From Nannochloropsis oceanica (lineage: Eukaryota > Sar > Eustigmatophyceae > Eustigmatales > Monodopsidaceae): DNA of 64,000 nucleotides. Both the position numbers and the translations under genes were made by a program. Below the pieces are notes generated by a model. The model was not told the DNA's origin, searched no databases, and saw only the letters and a list, made by a program, of their open reading frames with translations. The DNA lies in contig CP038133.1 in the NCBI GenBank assembly GCA_004519485.1, positions 496,001 to 560,000 of the forward strand, in the 5' to 3' direction. This document shows, piece by piece, positions 31,432-42,651 of this stretch. Within the stretch, counting starts at the first letter, position 1; every line of letters starts with the position of its first letter.

Positions 31432-33323
31432 ATGGTGTCGTCCACAGGTTGTGGATGTCGCATGGGTGAAAATGACCAGGCCGCGACCTCCACCTCTTCC
31501 ACTTGGACGCCGATCATGTTGATAGTCGTCGTTTGCCTTCTATCGCGTCCGTGTCACGCGTTTACGCCCGGCGTCAGCAGATGTCCCCACACCAGCAAGA
31601 CGCTCAATGTGCCTGGAAGCACCCGGTACGTGGCGCGATGGCTCGTAAAAGCCGATCTTTGTAGCTTTTAAATCAGAGATTCCAACAAAGGAGTCCCCCC
31701 CCTGCCTGATCCTATGCCCTTTCCCTTCCTCTCCCCCCCCCCTTCTTAATAGCCTGACTCCCTTGCTTACTGCTCTGGACGACGACGAAATCGCTGTTGT
31801 GACCCAGGCGGACGCTGCCGTGAATGCCATGTTTAAGAAGCCACTGCGTGTGGGGCTGTTGGTGGAGCCGACGGTAAGTCTTCTGGCTACGAATCTGCGG
31901 ATTCCTTGTCCGTTTTCGCCCTCCCTCCCTTTCTGGAGTTGCCGTGCGGTCAAGCTTACCACAATGCGCCACTACGTATCTTACACTTACGTCCGCGATG
32001 TTTTGACGGTGGTTTCTGCCTATGTCAAACTAGAACCATGCCGTGCCTCTCTTGACCATGTATGTCACAACCTCTCACCACTTCCTTCCATCCCTCCCTC
32101 CCCGCCAGCCCTTCACGCACGTAAGCGGCTACGCGAATCGGTTCAAGGAGATGCTCAAGCACCTGCACCGCACGGGGGACCAAGTGGAGATCTGTACAAC
32201 GGATGACGTCCCTGAAGCCCCCAAGAAGTTTCTTGATTACCAAATTCAGTACACCCCTGGCTTCCGTTTTCCGCTCTACGATCACATTTGCCTAACATTT
32301 GACTATAAAATGATCGCGTACAATTTCCTCAAGCTCTTTCGCCCACATATCATCCACGTCTCCACCCCTGGGTGTCTCTGTTTTGCTGCAGCAATCTACG
32401 CAAGGGTCCTGCGGATTCCCTTGCTCTTTTCGTATCACACCCACCTGCCCATTTACGCCCGAGACTACATGGGCTTTGTCCCTGGTATCGTCGGCCTGAC
32501 AAGATTCGTCATTCGTGTGGTGCACAACTGGGCGGACTTAACGCTGGTGACCAGCCCACAGCTCAAGGACGAATTGCAGGGTTTTGGCGTGAAGCGTGTG
32601 GCAGTTTGGAAGAAAGGGGTCGACACGGACCGTTTCCATCCGAAGTTTCGGAGTGCGGCCATGCGGGATCGCTTGACGGATGGACATCCAGAGGCGCCAC
32701 TGTTAGTGTATGTGGGACGGTTGGGTGCCGAGAAGAAGTTGAAGATGCTCAAAGGAGTGATGGAGAGGATTCCTGCGGCGAGGCTTGCGCTGGTGGGTGG
32801 AGGACCAGCCGAGGCTGATCTGCGAGAGCATTTCAAGGGGACAAATACTGTGTTTACGGGTGTGTTACACGGAGAGGAGTTAAGCCAGGCGTTTGCCTCG
32901 GCGGACGTATTTTTGATGCCTTCGGATTCGGAGACGCTGGGCTTCGTTGTGTTGGAGTCGATGGCGAGTGGGGTGCCTGTGATAGGGGCAAGAGCGGGGG
33001 GGATCCCTAATGTGATTGCACATGGGAAGACGGGATTTTTGGCCCCAGTGGGCGACGAGGAGGCGTTTGCGGTACGGGCACTGCAGTTGTTGGGGGATAA
33101 ATCATTGATGGTGAAGATGAAGGAGGCGGGGAGGGCGGAGGCGGAGAGATTGGATTGGGCGTGCGCGATGGAACATTTGAGAAATATACATTACAAGCGT
33201 GCGGTGATGATTCACAGGCGAAGGACATTGAGTGCGTTTTTGGCATGGGCGGGGACGTTGAAGCAGCGAACAGTGAAGAGCGTGAAGCAGAGTATGGAGG
33301 GTATGTTCGCGACAGCTACGTAA
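31432..33323 (+). CDS. SQD2: UDP-sulfoquinovose:diacylglycerol sulfoquinovosyltransferase (sulfolipid synthase)
   Basis: Three exons, 31432..31625, 31753..31873 and 32109..33323 (509 residues); both introns have good borders and matching phases. The enzyme transfers sulfoquinovose to diacylglycerol on plastid membranes, the last step of SQDG synthesis. Exon 1 is a bipartite plastid leader: a signal peptide (IMLIVVVCLLSRPCHA) with Phe next (FTPGVSR). The GT-B glycosyltransferase starts at RVGLLVEPT|PFTHVSGYANRF (intron 2 falls at the bar) and has PHIIHVSTPGCL, FSYHTHLPIYARDY, LTLVTSPQ, GVDTDRF, YVGRLGAEKK and the GT4 donor-sugar motif SDSETLGFVVLESMASG..GGIPNVI. The C-terminal basic/amphipathic tail may aid membrane binding. 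An alternative ATG at 31462 gives the same mature protein. Confidence 0.93.
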
Positions 33324-34048
33324 GAAGGAGGGATGAACATAGCTGGAGGACGAGGGAGAGGGCGTGAGTTGTTTGAAAGAGATTGAATTGTGTTTTAATA
33401 TCTCTCTGTGTATTAGTAGCCAGTAAGTGTGCTTTCATGGGCATGCGTTTGCGTATGCGGGCTGTATGTGTTTGAGGGGTGGTTGTATAACAGTGAACAG
33501 AGAGATCAATTAAACGAGAACGAAAGAAAGAGATAGAAAACTAAGGAGGCGTCGATCGTGTACTCGTTGAATTTCAACAGGTGGCCATGCATATTTCCCT
33601 TACTCGAATTTTGTCAGAGTCAAAGCTGCATGTCGGTGTGTTTTCGCATACAACCATCACAAAAATATTTTAAAATCTAATCCCATCAATAAAAGAATCC
33701 GAATTGAGAACCTTTTTGAGACGCGTAAGAATTCATCAGCACAACTTTCTTTCCTGCCCAAAGAGGAATGCACCACTTTCTCCGTCCCTGCAGCGGGTGA
33801 GTATATGTGCTCGTCAGCATCACACCATATTTGGTATCCTGCTATCACCTCTTGAGACCACCATATAGCCCAATCAAAAATTCCACCAGGTTGCATTGGT
33901 TTCGGGAAGGAGGCAGACATGGGGTGGGCGTGGGTCTCGACCCTTGGGGATTGCAGGAAAGGAAGGTCGAGCGAGGAGTCTTAGCGTGTCGGAAGCTTCT
34001 GGCCCGTGCCCCTCCCGCCTTGACCCGTACACAAACTAGGGCTCTTAC
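33324..34048. other. Intergenic after SQD2; may contain exons of a minus-strand gene
   Basis: 3' UTR of SQD2 (+). From about 33660 to 34000 the minus strand has open stretches in more than one frame (for example PETNATWWNF, and an 87-codon frame 33657-33920), possibly the 3' exons of the uncertain gene listed next. I could not build a consistent model. Confidence 0.3.
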
Positions 34049-34481
34049 CTACCGATCGTGCACTTCACAACGACTATCGCTCGACAGACCCGTGAAAGTG
34101 GCACACAAAGATGTGGGTAGGAACACCGCGTAACGGATTCGCGCACCGATGGCACGTTGCCCATTTACTTGTGCATCGACAGTAGCGAGCACACCCACGT
34201 TGAACAAGCTACATGAGTCTAAGATCTGTCGGCATTGTTGTAAAAAATCTGCCGGCTGCGAGGGGGCTTTGGGCTGCCGAAAGGCGTCGGCAGCTTTTCT
34301 TGGTTGACTCAGAAGAAGTCGAAACCCTTTGCAACGCCCACACGCATTTCCCACTGCACTCCTAAACACAATTGTACATTCGCACAGGCCAAGGACTAGA
34401 TAAGGAAAGAATGGGCACGTGCACGTCAGGAAGGCACGTATAAAATAGTGGCATGAACAAGAGAAGCGCAACGGGCAACAT
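34049..34481 (-). CDS. Possible minus-strand gene, FMN-binding split-barrel-like segment, exons unresolved
   Basis: The minus strand reads PADFLQQCRQILDSCSLFNVGVLATVDAQ..GQRAIGARIRYAV and on to EVHDR. The helix followed by a GVLATVD strand resembles the start of pyridoxamine-phosphate-oxidase-like split-barrel domains. An ATG at 34481 in another frame opens a hydrophobic stretch (MLPVALLLFMPLFYTC) that could be a signal peptide. It lies 130 bp from the GEN1-like gene and is divergent to it. A donor-like GTAGGTAAGA follows HDR. I could not find junctions joining these parts or the downstream open stretches, so the gene, its limits and its function are all tentative. Confidence 0.25.
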
Positions 34482-34612
34482 GCTGAAGGGGTGGGCGTTG
34501 TGATAAGAGACCACATAGGTGCAACAAACACTTCACAAGCAGGCCAAAGCACCATCCTGAGTTTCTCAAAGTGCCCTTCTTGTCGACTTGTGTTTGCTCG
34601 TAATTCAGTACA

Positions 34613-37519
34613 ATGGGAATCGCAGGACTGTGGGCTTGCCTTCGGGAGGAGGGGTATGTGCATCCCTTTGAGGGCGTGGAATTGGTAAAGCACGTGGAGG
34701 GCAAGGTACTAGCCATTGATGCCTCGTTATGGCTGATGCAGAGCCTGTTAGAGGGCAGTCACACTCATAACAAGAAGCACATCAAGATTGTCTTTGAACG
34801 CGTCATCCATTTCTTAATGATGGGGGCGCTACCTGTCCTGGTCTTCGAGGGCATGCCACCCCCGGCCAAGCTGGAAGAGTTGGAGCGCCGGCGCAGGATC
34901 ATGTGGGGCATGTCCTACTCTGCCTGCTCGTCTAGCGAATCAAAGGTGCAACGCAAGAATACTGCATTTGAATCCCTTGCCACAGATGTCAAGAAGCTGT
35001 TGGATGCCTTGGGATTGCCTTATGAGCAGGCTGTGGGGGAGGGAGAGGCAATGTGTGCGCTGTTGAACCGACAGCATAGAGTGGATGCTGTTGTATCGAA
35101 TGACGGCGATGCATTGCTGTATGGAGCGCATGCAGTCTATAAGGATCTGAGGTTGCATGTCCGGTTCTTACCGGGGCATCATCGTGGAGAGTGGTTGGAC
35201 CGAGAGAACTCGTCGGGAGCGTTGCTATCCATGTCATCGCAAGACTTTTTGGCGCTATGCCTTCTGTCTGGGTGTGACTTCCTGATAAAGGGCGTCAAAA
35301 AAGTAGGGTTCAAAGGTGCCATGGAAATTCTTCGAATTCTCCAACGCCGACGTGCCAAGCAAGAACAGCAACAGCGCCTATCCAGCAGCTCGCTGCACGA
35401 GATCGAAGTGAGCCTCATAGATCTCCTCCGAACAAGCTTAACCGAGCCCGTAGACGAGGCCTTAGTTGCCTTAAGCGGAGGGCAATGCTCCACCTGTCGA
35501 AATTGCCGACACGGCACAACCCGAAAGGAAGCACACGGCGCAAAGGGCTATGAGGACTGTGGTACGCACCCAAAGACTCTGGGGGGGGATGGGAAAGGTG
35601 GTTGCATGCCGGCCGCACCAGAGAAAGTCCAAAGGAAGGTGGACGAGGAGCAAGAGGGTGCATCTTGTCCTTGTGTGCGCTGCCAACGAAGGGATGAACG
35701 GACGCTGCAACTCTTGGCGAAGCGGGCGGCGGAGGGGGAGGGGGGCTTGGCCAGGTACTTGCGGAAGTTTGATGAAGCACGCGCTGCTTATGGGTCGGCA
35801 GGCGTTACGGCAACAGTAACACCACCACTAGCAGCAGCAGCAGTAGTAGAGAGTGAGGAAAAGGACACGATGACGCTACCGTATACGTGGCATTCCCGGC
35901 CTGATTTTGACCGTTTGAAGGACATCCTTAAACCTGTCTACGGAGCAGGAGGTTTTGGACGTAAGAATCTCGCGCGGAAGCTCTTGCCTCTCTTACTAGA
36001 GTGGGACGCGCGACAGATAGGAGGCTTTCTGGGACAGAATTGGGATGGAGAGGGCGCAAGGGAGGCCAATAAAGCGGGCTTGGCGTCTGCTGCAAAGCAC
36101 GGATTTTTATTCGCCCCGGTAAGAATCGAGCGGGTGTGTTTGATTGGTGCTAACGCTGCTACTGCTGCTGAGGGAAGGGGAGGAGGAGGAGGAGGAGAAG
36201 GAGGAAGGGGAGGAGGAGGAGAAGGAGAAGGAACAGGAGGCACATGGCGGTATAGCATGGAATGGACTGCGCTGTGTCCTCAGGCGGAGGCAATGGTGGC
36301 TGAGGCGGCGCAAGGTATGCGCGGGGAAGGTAAGGGTACGTCTGGGAAGAGTGGCGAGAGAGGGGGGATGGGCGAGGGGGCTTTACCGACTTTGAAGGAT
36401 GTTCTAAGCGAGGGCCGGGGCTGCTTGCGTCAGACTTTGGTCCGAGCGCAATTCCCTGGTTTGGTTCGCATGTTTGAGGAGGAGCAACAGCGGAAGCTCG
36501 CCACGCCCTCCCGTCCCAAGAAGAAGGGAGTGAGGGGAAGAGCCACTGCGGCAGCAGCACCAGTGCGGGCGAATATTTGCGCGGCTAATACCCTCGATCG
36601 TTATTTCTCTCTGGAGGGAAAAAAGAATGCATCGCTCTCCCCGTTTCCATCGCCGCCAAGGTCGCAAGACCAGCAACTGGAGCAGGAGCAACGGCAGGTC
36701 CAGCAGCATCAGCCACAGCAGAATAGTCCCTTTGAGAATCACATTTCTCCAGCCGCTGACCCTTTTTTGTCGACCGCCTCCCCTTCTTTTGCCTCCTCCT
36801 ACCCGCTCTCATCTATCGATGAAAGGGTGGCAGAGCCCGCAGTCTTGGAACGCACTCCCATCGCCCCCATTCCTTCCTTCTCCTTCTCCCCTTCAAAATC
36901 CCATTCTTCCTCGTCATTGGTCCGTTGTCCGCCTGCTCCTCGGAAAGGCAAGCGTCCTGGAGGTCCTCGGGTGGGAGAGGGAGTAGATGCCCCTGGCCGA
37001 GCAAGTGGGAGGAGGAATTTAGATAGATATTTTAAGCGTGTGCGGGGTGATGGCACTGCGCGGGAGAGAGAGTCCTTGAATTCAATTGCTAGAAGGGTGA
37101 CGTCGGGTATGGAGGGAGAGGGAGGAGGGGAAGAAGGAACCAAAAGTCAGGAACAGGGCAATGTGACGGAGGGCAGCACTTCCGACAGCAGCAACTTTAG
37201 CAGGCAGGATAAAGATAAAAATGACGGCGAGGATTTAGGTGGTGGGGGGAATGAAGCGAGGAGAGTGGAGGAGGAGGAGAAGGAGGAATTGTCCGTAATA
37301 GACCTGACAGATGTACCTTACATTTACTCACCGGCCGTGGCTGTGCAGCAGCAGCGACAGCAACAGCTGCAGCAGCAGCAGCAACACCACCATCGCGTGT
37401 CATCAGATGATGACGATGAGAACGGGGACGGAGAGGAGGAGGACGAGGTGATTTCGTCGCCTGAGGTGGAGCGGGTACAACGTGCAGTGGCATGCGTGGA
37501 CTTGGTTACTCCACCTTGA
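34613..37519 (+). CDS. GEN1/Yen1-like Rad2-family structure-specific nuclease
   Basis: A single exon of 968 residues. The first 240 residues are the XPG-N and XPG-I nuclease halves: MGIAGLWACLR, VLAIDASLWL, VLVFEGMPP, QAVGEGEAMCALLN, VVSNDGDALLYGA, then SGCDFLIKGVKKVGF (helix-hairpin start). Acidic metal ligands are present. GEGEAMCALLN and NDGDALLYGA, with the short spacing between the two halves, fit GEN1/Yen1 (Holliday-junction resolvase) better than FEN1, EXO1 or XPG. A Cys-rich insert (CSTCRNC..CGTHP..CPCVRC, about 35490-35690) interrupts the helix-hairpin-helix region. Further on, LLPLLLEWD and RIERVCLIGAN..WRYSMEWTALCP resemble the GEN1 chromodomain region. The last 450 residues are low complexity with two LDRYF motifs (36584-36607 and 37011-37034) that look like PCNA-binding boxes lacking the leading Gln. 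Confidence 0.85.
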   Translation: MGIAGLWACLREEGYVHPFEGVELVKHVEGKVLAIDASLWLMQSLLEGSHTHNKKHIKIVFERVIHFLMMGALPVLVFEGMPPPAKLEELERRRRIMWGMSYSACSSSESKVQRKNTAFESLATDVKKLLDALGLPYEQAVGEGEAMCALLNRQHRVDAVVSNDGDALLYGAHAVYKDLRLHVRFLPGHHRGEWLDRENSSGALLSMSSQDFLALCLLSGCDFLIKGVKKVGFKGAMEILRILQRRRAKQEQQQRLSSSSLHEIEVSLIDLLRTSLTEPVDEALVALSGGQCSTCRNCRHGTTRKEAHGAKGYEDCGTHPKTLGGDGKGGCMPAAPEKVQRKVDEEQEGASCPCVRCQRRDERTLQLLAKRAAEGEGGLARYLRKFDEARAAYGSAGVTATVTPPLAAAAVVESEEKDTMTLPYTWHSRPDFDRLKDILKPVYGAGGFGRKNLARKLLPLLLEWDARQIGGFLGQNWDGEGAREANKAGLASAAKHGFLFAPVRIERVCLIGANAATAAEGRGGGGGGEGGRGGGGEGEGTGGTWRYSMEWTALCPQAEAMVAEAAQGMRGEGKGTSGKSGERGGMGEGALPTLKDVLSEGRGCLRQTLVRAQFPGLVRMFEEEQQRKLATPSRPKKKGVRGRATAAAAPVRANICAANTLDRYFSLEGKKNASLSPFPSPPRSQDQQLEQEQRQVQQHQPQQNSPFENHISPAADPFLSTASPSFASSYPLSSIDERVAEPAVLERTPIAPIPSFSFSPSKSHSSSSLVRCPPAPRKGKRPGGPRVGEGVDAPGRASGRRNLDRYFKRVRGDGTARERESLNSIARRVTSGMEGEGGGEEGTKSQEQGNVTEGSTSDSSNFSRQDKDKNDGEDLGGGGNEARRVEEEEKEELSVIDLTDVPYIYSPAVAVQQQRQQQLQQQQQHHHRVSSDDDDENGDGEEEDEVISSPEVERVQRAVACVDLVTPP

Positions 37520-37836
37520 AGTTAAGGATTATCTGGGGAGGAGGAAGGGTGCTTGATAGCTCTTTTTGGATGGCAAGAAGCGGAGGATGAAGTAATGGCG
37601 ATGACGTCTACAGCTGTTCTTTGTTGTAATTTGGAGTAAAGTAGAGAAGCGATGAGCTGATTGTAGGAAAGTGTACATTTTTTAGCGAGCCGCAACAGCA
37701 CATGAAGATAAAATGGAACGAAAGTAGCGCATCTTCTCAACTGATCTGATATCTTTTCATTCCCCACTTTGCCCAATTTACTTGCATCCTAATTGTACTC
37801 ACCCTCCTTTTCACTCCCTCACTCCACTTCTATCAC
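37520..37836. other. Intergenic between convergent 3' ends
   Basis: 3' UTRs of the GEN1-like gene (+) and the DUF1995 gene (-). Nothing else seen. Confidence 0.5.
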
Positions 37837-38898
37837 TCACCCACCACCAAACAATCCCACCGTCAACTTCTCCATTAGGGGCTTCGCGTTGTTCTCCGCC
37901 CCCTTCCGCAAAGCCACTAATCTCTCCTCCTCTGTAAACCTTTCAGCTTTCGAAGCCAGTACCTGCGGTGGTCCCAGCGCTCCTTTTTGTGCAATCAACC
38001 ACTCACCCGGGTAGCTTTTAAAAAGCAGCATGTTGTCCAATGTTTTGACGGAGGGGTCATTCAATACATTTAAGAAGAAGACAGTCTCAAATGCAGAAAG
38101 AAGGGCCGTGGCCTCATCCTTGGGTAGATACGGTGCAGCTTGTTCTAACGGTGTATTAAGGACAATGATCAAGGTGTCAAAACCCACACTATCACTTAGC
38201 CTCTTAACTGCACTCAACTCTTTCGGCCCGGGTGCCACGACAATGCACACTTCCGTGCCTGGTGGTAATGACATGGCACTGTTATCTCCTCTCCCCTCGC
38301 CACCAAAGCCCCCTGCGCCTTTTTTGGTCTTTTTATTTTTTCGTTTGATTGCCGTGGAGGTCATTTCGTCCCAAGCCATGGTTTTGACTACTTCCGTACC
38401 CCAGATACTTGAGGCACGGCGTGCTTGCCGGCCTTGCGAGAATATGACAACAGTATTCTCAATGATGGGTTTAAACAACTCCACAGTCAATCGTGCCAGC
38501 TCTCGATCAGCTTTCTCATATTTGTCGTCAGCAGACGAGCCTGCCCCAGGACCTTCGACTCCAAGCGGTGTGCCTCGAGGCAAGTTCACTTCTACCCGCG
38601 ACTTTCTATCGCGAAGGACACGCTGCATGGCGAAACGGAGACCATTGATACCGTCTTTGATAGAACGAGGGATGCCCTTAGGTTCCCCACCGCCACCCAG
38701 GAAATTCGCAATCATTTGTGTAGATTGAACTCCTCCTCGATGCCTGCTGCGAGTGCTAGAGGGTTTGGAATGAGAGGGGCATGGAAGCAGCCCTGGCCGC
38801 CCCATTTGAAAGGCGGAGGTGGGGACGGGGACGGCGAGAAGGACGAGGATTAGCGCGAGGGTGGGTAGGAGGAGCAGGAGTGGCCTTGAGTAGGCCAT
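37837..38898 (-). CDS. Plastid-targeted DUF1995-domain protein
   Basis: A single exon of 353 residues from the first ATG in frame (upstream the frame starts at TTG). The N-terminus is a signal peptide (RPLLLLLPTLALILVLLAVPVPTSA) followed by Phe 30 (FQMGRPG), the +1 Phe of heterokont plastid leaders, and then a basic Ser-rich stretch. The mature part matches the DUF1995 pattern: an N-terminal amphipathic helix (IPRSIKDGINGLRFAMQRVL), a Rossmann-like core with VVIFSQGRQARR, VCIVVAPGPKELSAVKRL, TLIIVLNTPLEQ, and the C-terminal FKSYPGEWLIAQKG with LASKAERFTEEE. Plant members with this domain include LPA3, a photosystem II assembly helper, and phosphatase-related proteins; the exact role here is unknown. 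Confidence 0.8.
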   Translation of the reverse strand: MAYSRPLLLLLPTLALILVLLAVPVPTSAFQMGRPGLLPCPSHSKPSSTRSRHRGGVQSTQMIANFLGGGGEPKGIPRSIKDGINGLRFAMQRVLRDRKSRVEVNLPRGTPLGVEGPGAGSSADDKYEKADRELARLTVELFKPIIENTVVIFSQGRQARRASSIWGTEVVKTMAWDEMTSTAIKRKNKKTKKGAGGFGGEGRGDNSAMSLPPGTEVCIVVAPGPKELSAVKRLSDSVGFDTLIIVLNTPLEQAAPYLPKDEATALLSAFETVFFLNVLNDPSVKTLDNMLLFKSYPGEWLIAQKGALGPPQVLASKAERFTEEERLVALRKGAENNAKPLMEKLTVGLFGGG

Positions 38899-39300
38899 GT
38901 GGAGGTTGGAGACGTCCAAGCCCGGCGGGAGGCTGGCTACCTGTCAATCGATGTGGCCAGTAAATGAGCTGGCGGCCGAGAATTTTGTTCATATAGACTT
39001 GAGGTTTGTGAATTTCGTCTCGTGAACGCGAAGTAAACTCAAAGTTGAGTCCTGTGTGGGGTATTGGATCACACAAAAGTTTCCCGGAGAGGTACCCGAT
39101 GCTTCGATGACGGCTGCTGGTGTGGGGCTCCACGGGGAGCGATAAATGATCATGCTTTCCTTGCCCAAGTGCACTTTACACACCACTCACATACCCACAA
39201 CCCTTCCCTACGACTACACAAGCACTTTTTTCCAAAACGCGTTCCCGGCCCTGGAGGTCGTCCGGACAACCCAACGAAAGAAAGGACAAGCTAGCCAGCC
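38899..39300. promoter_or_regulatory. Divergent promoter region, DUF1995 gene / 1116-residue protein gene
   Basis: A 402-bp head-to-head spacer that must serve both genes. A CA-rich stretch (CACACCACTCACATACCCACAACCC) precedes the right-hand gene. No confident TATA box. Confidence 0.35.
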
Positions 39301-39350
39301 ATGCCTCCCAAAAAGAAGGCAGGCCGACCCCAAGCAAAGCACCCAGCGGT

Positions 39351-39389
<39 letters not shown>

Positions 39390-41688
39390 CCGTGCCACCA
39401 CTTCTGTAGACGCACCGGTAGTACCGCCTCCATGCGAAACGTCTTCAACTTTTGGTAGGCGAACGAGGGCCGGCGGGGTGTCAGACACTCCCTCCCTTCC
39501 TTGCCCCCCGGAGGCCGCTTCCCCTACTGCTGCTCTTGCTGGTGCTGTTCTCCCCTCCCCGACCACACGCAGCAGCAGGACACTCCCCTCTCCCTCTACT
39601 CGCAGCAGCTCTAGCAGTAGTGTCCCTTCCTATCCTTCCCCACGCACCACACGGCGTAGCGCTGTGTCCGTGCCCGTTGACAACGCCCCCCCTTTGCCAA
39701 CCATGTCACTCCCTCCCTATCACCGAAAAAGTTCCTCTGCTGCGAACGAGGAGGAGGCGGCAATGGAATTTTCTGTTTCCGCAGTAAACATCAAGAAGAC
39801 TGTGAACGAAAAGGAAGCGGAGGGGGATAAGCAGGCCGCTGGGCCTCAGGAGCATGCACCGGAGATAGAGGAAGAAGCAGGGAGCGTAAAGGAGGAGAAA
39901 GGGTCAAGAGAGAAGAGAGAGAAGGAATTCCCAACGACGGCTAAAGCCTCCTCACCACTGTTACCCTCTCAGCTTCCATATCTGCCGCAATCACATGAAA
40001 CTATGGACGTGGAGGAACAAGATGAGGAGCATCTGCAGCCTCAGCAACAGCAAGATGGGCCTGAGGAGGAGCAAGATGAGGAAGACAAGGGTGGAGGTCG
40101 AGGAAAGGGGAAGGGTGGTAGTGGGAGCACGAATATGTCAGCTAAGAGGAAAGGGGCTGCTGCTGCATCTCCGCGGGTCGGTAGCGCAAAGCGGGGGAGG
40201 CTGTCTCGACATGTGGCCAAGAAGAACGAAGCGGAGGACGAAGGAGAGGACAACGGGGGTGAGGAAAAGACGGTGATGACTGAGGCATCGACAGCAGCAG
40301 CGTCAGCAGGAACAATAGAGGCACCAGCAGAAAAGGAAGAGGAAATAGGAGGGTTCATGACAGGGGAGCCTGATGAGGAGGAAGAGGGGCAACAGCAGCA
40401 GCTGCAGCTGCGGCGGCAGGAGTTATTGGAGCCTGTAGCAGTAGCAGAAGCATCATTAATAGAGGAGCAAAATAAGAAAATAAGAGCAGAGAAGAAAATG
40501 AAAAGGAAACAAGAGCATGAGAATAAGGAGAAGGGAGATGAAGGTCCTGTGCGATCACCATCGCCGCCACCACTGATGCTCTCCCGGCCACGACAAGAAG
40601 TCGGCCCACAAGGGGATAATAAAGAGAGGGAGGAGGAGGAGCAGCAGCAGCAGCACCAGCACGAGGACCCGCACCAACGACAGGAGGAGGAGCAGGAGCA
40701 TGTTGAACAACGCGCCCCGACGGCAAAGGCAATGGAGGAGCAGGCTGATGGGTCGATGCGCAAGTTGGAGGTGGAGGGAAGGGGAGGGAGCAAGGCAGGT
40801 TACAATACTTCAAAGCGCCAGGGGAAAAGCGATCAACAAGGTACAGTCCTCGGGCCGCCCTCGATCACTCAAACAATCACCACCGAGACCACCTCCATGG
40901 GCAGCAACAAGAGGAAAGGCAAAAGCAAGGTTACTGGGCCGAAGGACGGAGGGGAAGCAGGGGTAGGGATAGATTTGGAGAAAGAGGAGGTGGGAGAAAT
41001 GGAGAAGATTAAGATGGTAGTGAAGGGTGAGGCAATGCTCTTGACCACGCCTTCCCTCGTGCAGAAAGGAGTGGCGAAGGACGAGGAGGAGGGCAACGGC
41101 AAGGACAGTGTCCCTTCCGCCTCTCCCGCGATTCCACCCATTGCCGCTCCAGCCTCCCTACCCAACGAGGCAGCAGCAGCAGCAACAGCAGCCACAGCAG
41201 CAGCAGCAACAGCAGCAGTAGCAGTAGCAGCAGCAGCAACAGTAAATACAAATGAAATGCACCCCGCCGCGCCAGTGAAAAAAGACGTGGATATCCTCCA
41301 CGATCACACGCTTGCGCCTGTTCCTGTTATGATGCCTCCTCCTCCTTCTGCTGCTGCTCCTGTTGCTGCCACTCCTGCTGTTGGAAAAGATATGTGGGAT
41401 CTAGTCGGAACAGAGACAGACAGGGATCGGAAAAAGAGGCTCAAGCTGCAGAAAGAGCAGCAGCAGCAGCATTTTGCATCGTCGACTCTGGGGTTTGATG
41501 ATATGAAAAGTACTTCTCAGGCTACTGCTGCTACCACTGATACTTCCGCTTCCAGTGCTGTGGTGTCGACCATGGGGTTGACGGCCATGAGTCGGATTCC
41601 TAAAAAGACGAGTAGCATCACCGCCAGCACCAGCAGCAGCAGCAAAGGAGGAAGGGGAGCAACAGCAGCAGCGTCTGAAGTCATCCCT

Positions 41689-41723
<35 letters not shown>

Positions 41724-42651
41724 TTCTCTATCCTCCGGGAGGACGTGGGCTGGCAGCAGATACTATCAGCAGCAAGAAGAAGGAGGCGAGGGAAGGAGAA
41801 GAGGACAGGAAAACATTGGTAGCATTAGCAGCAGCAGCAGGAGCGAGGCAATGGCATCGTTGTCGTCATCGTCGTCGTCGAGAGGAGGGGAATGGAGGGA
41901 AGGAGCAAGAGAGGAGAGAGGGGGGAGAAGAGAAGGAGGGGAACGCGACCGATCTCGAGGCGGAGAAAAAGAAGGAGAGCGAGACGCATCCCGTTGGGTC
42001 GGCGGTAACAAGGGAGGAATGAAGTCCGGAAGAGGCGAAGAAGACGGCCGTAGCAGCAGGGGTGCGGCAGCTGCAAGCTTTGGAGGGACACGGCAACAAC
42101 ATTCACCATCGGCGTCTTTTTCCTCCTCTTCATCCTCCTCCTCCATACCCAACTACATGCCTCCCCCCTCCCTCGTTCCAAGCAGCGCCACCACCACCGC
42201 TTCACGCCCAACCACAAGTACCAGCGCTTCTACCCCTGCCAACCCTTCATTCGACGCCTTCACCATCCCACGGCACGAACCCCGCCGCAAAGACATTGTC
42301 CAAGATCTGCAACAGAAGCTTGAGGTTGCCATCGCCAACTCCCGCATCTTGCAAGTCTCCAGACGCCGGGATCGGGTGCAAGAAGGCGAGCCCATCGACA
42401 AGGAAGCTTCATTTCTCCGCCCCTACCTCAAGGGATGGGATGTCCATGACCCTGTGACAGGAGAAGCATTACGCGAGCCCAAAGCGCCAGTTGATGTACC
42501 GTTATTAGAGGAAGACTTTGCAGCGTGCAGTGCACATGGGAGGCAGGGGGATCATGACTCGAAGTGGTGGGGGGTGAGACTGACTAACTTTGATGAGGAT
42601 GGAGGAGGAGGGGGGGGAGGAGGGGGAGGGGGAGGGGGATACCGAAGGTGA
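39301..42651 (+). CDS. Large low-complexity, probably nuclear protein of unknown function
   Basis: A single open frame of 1116 residues starting at an ATG. I do not recognise the family. The N-terminus (PPKKKAGRPQAK) looks like an AT-hook or nuclear signal and runs into a 13-residue Ala run. Most of the protein is charged or repetitive: Glu/Lys-rich, Gln runs, Ala/Thr runs, Ser runs, and RGGER/RSRGG stretches. Two parts look folded: a short helix MWDLVGTETDRDRKKRLKLQKEQ (41392-41460 region), and the C-terminal 120 residues with FTIPRHEPRRKDIVQDLQQKL, ASFLRPYLKGWDVHDPVTGE and SKWWGVRLTNFDEDG, ending in a Gly run. The last block is the part most likely to be conserved. Strong compositional bias opens other frames too, but the length and the C-terminal block support this one. 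Confidence 0.7.
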
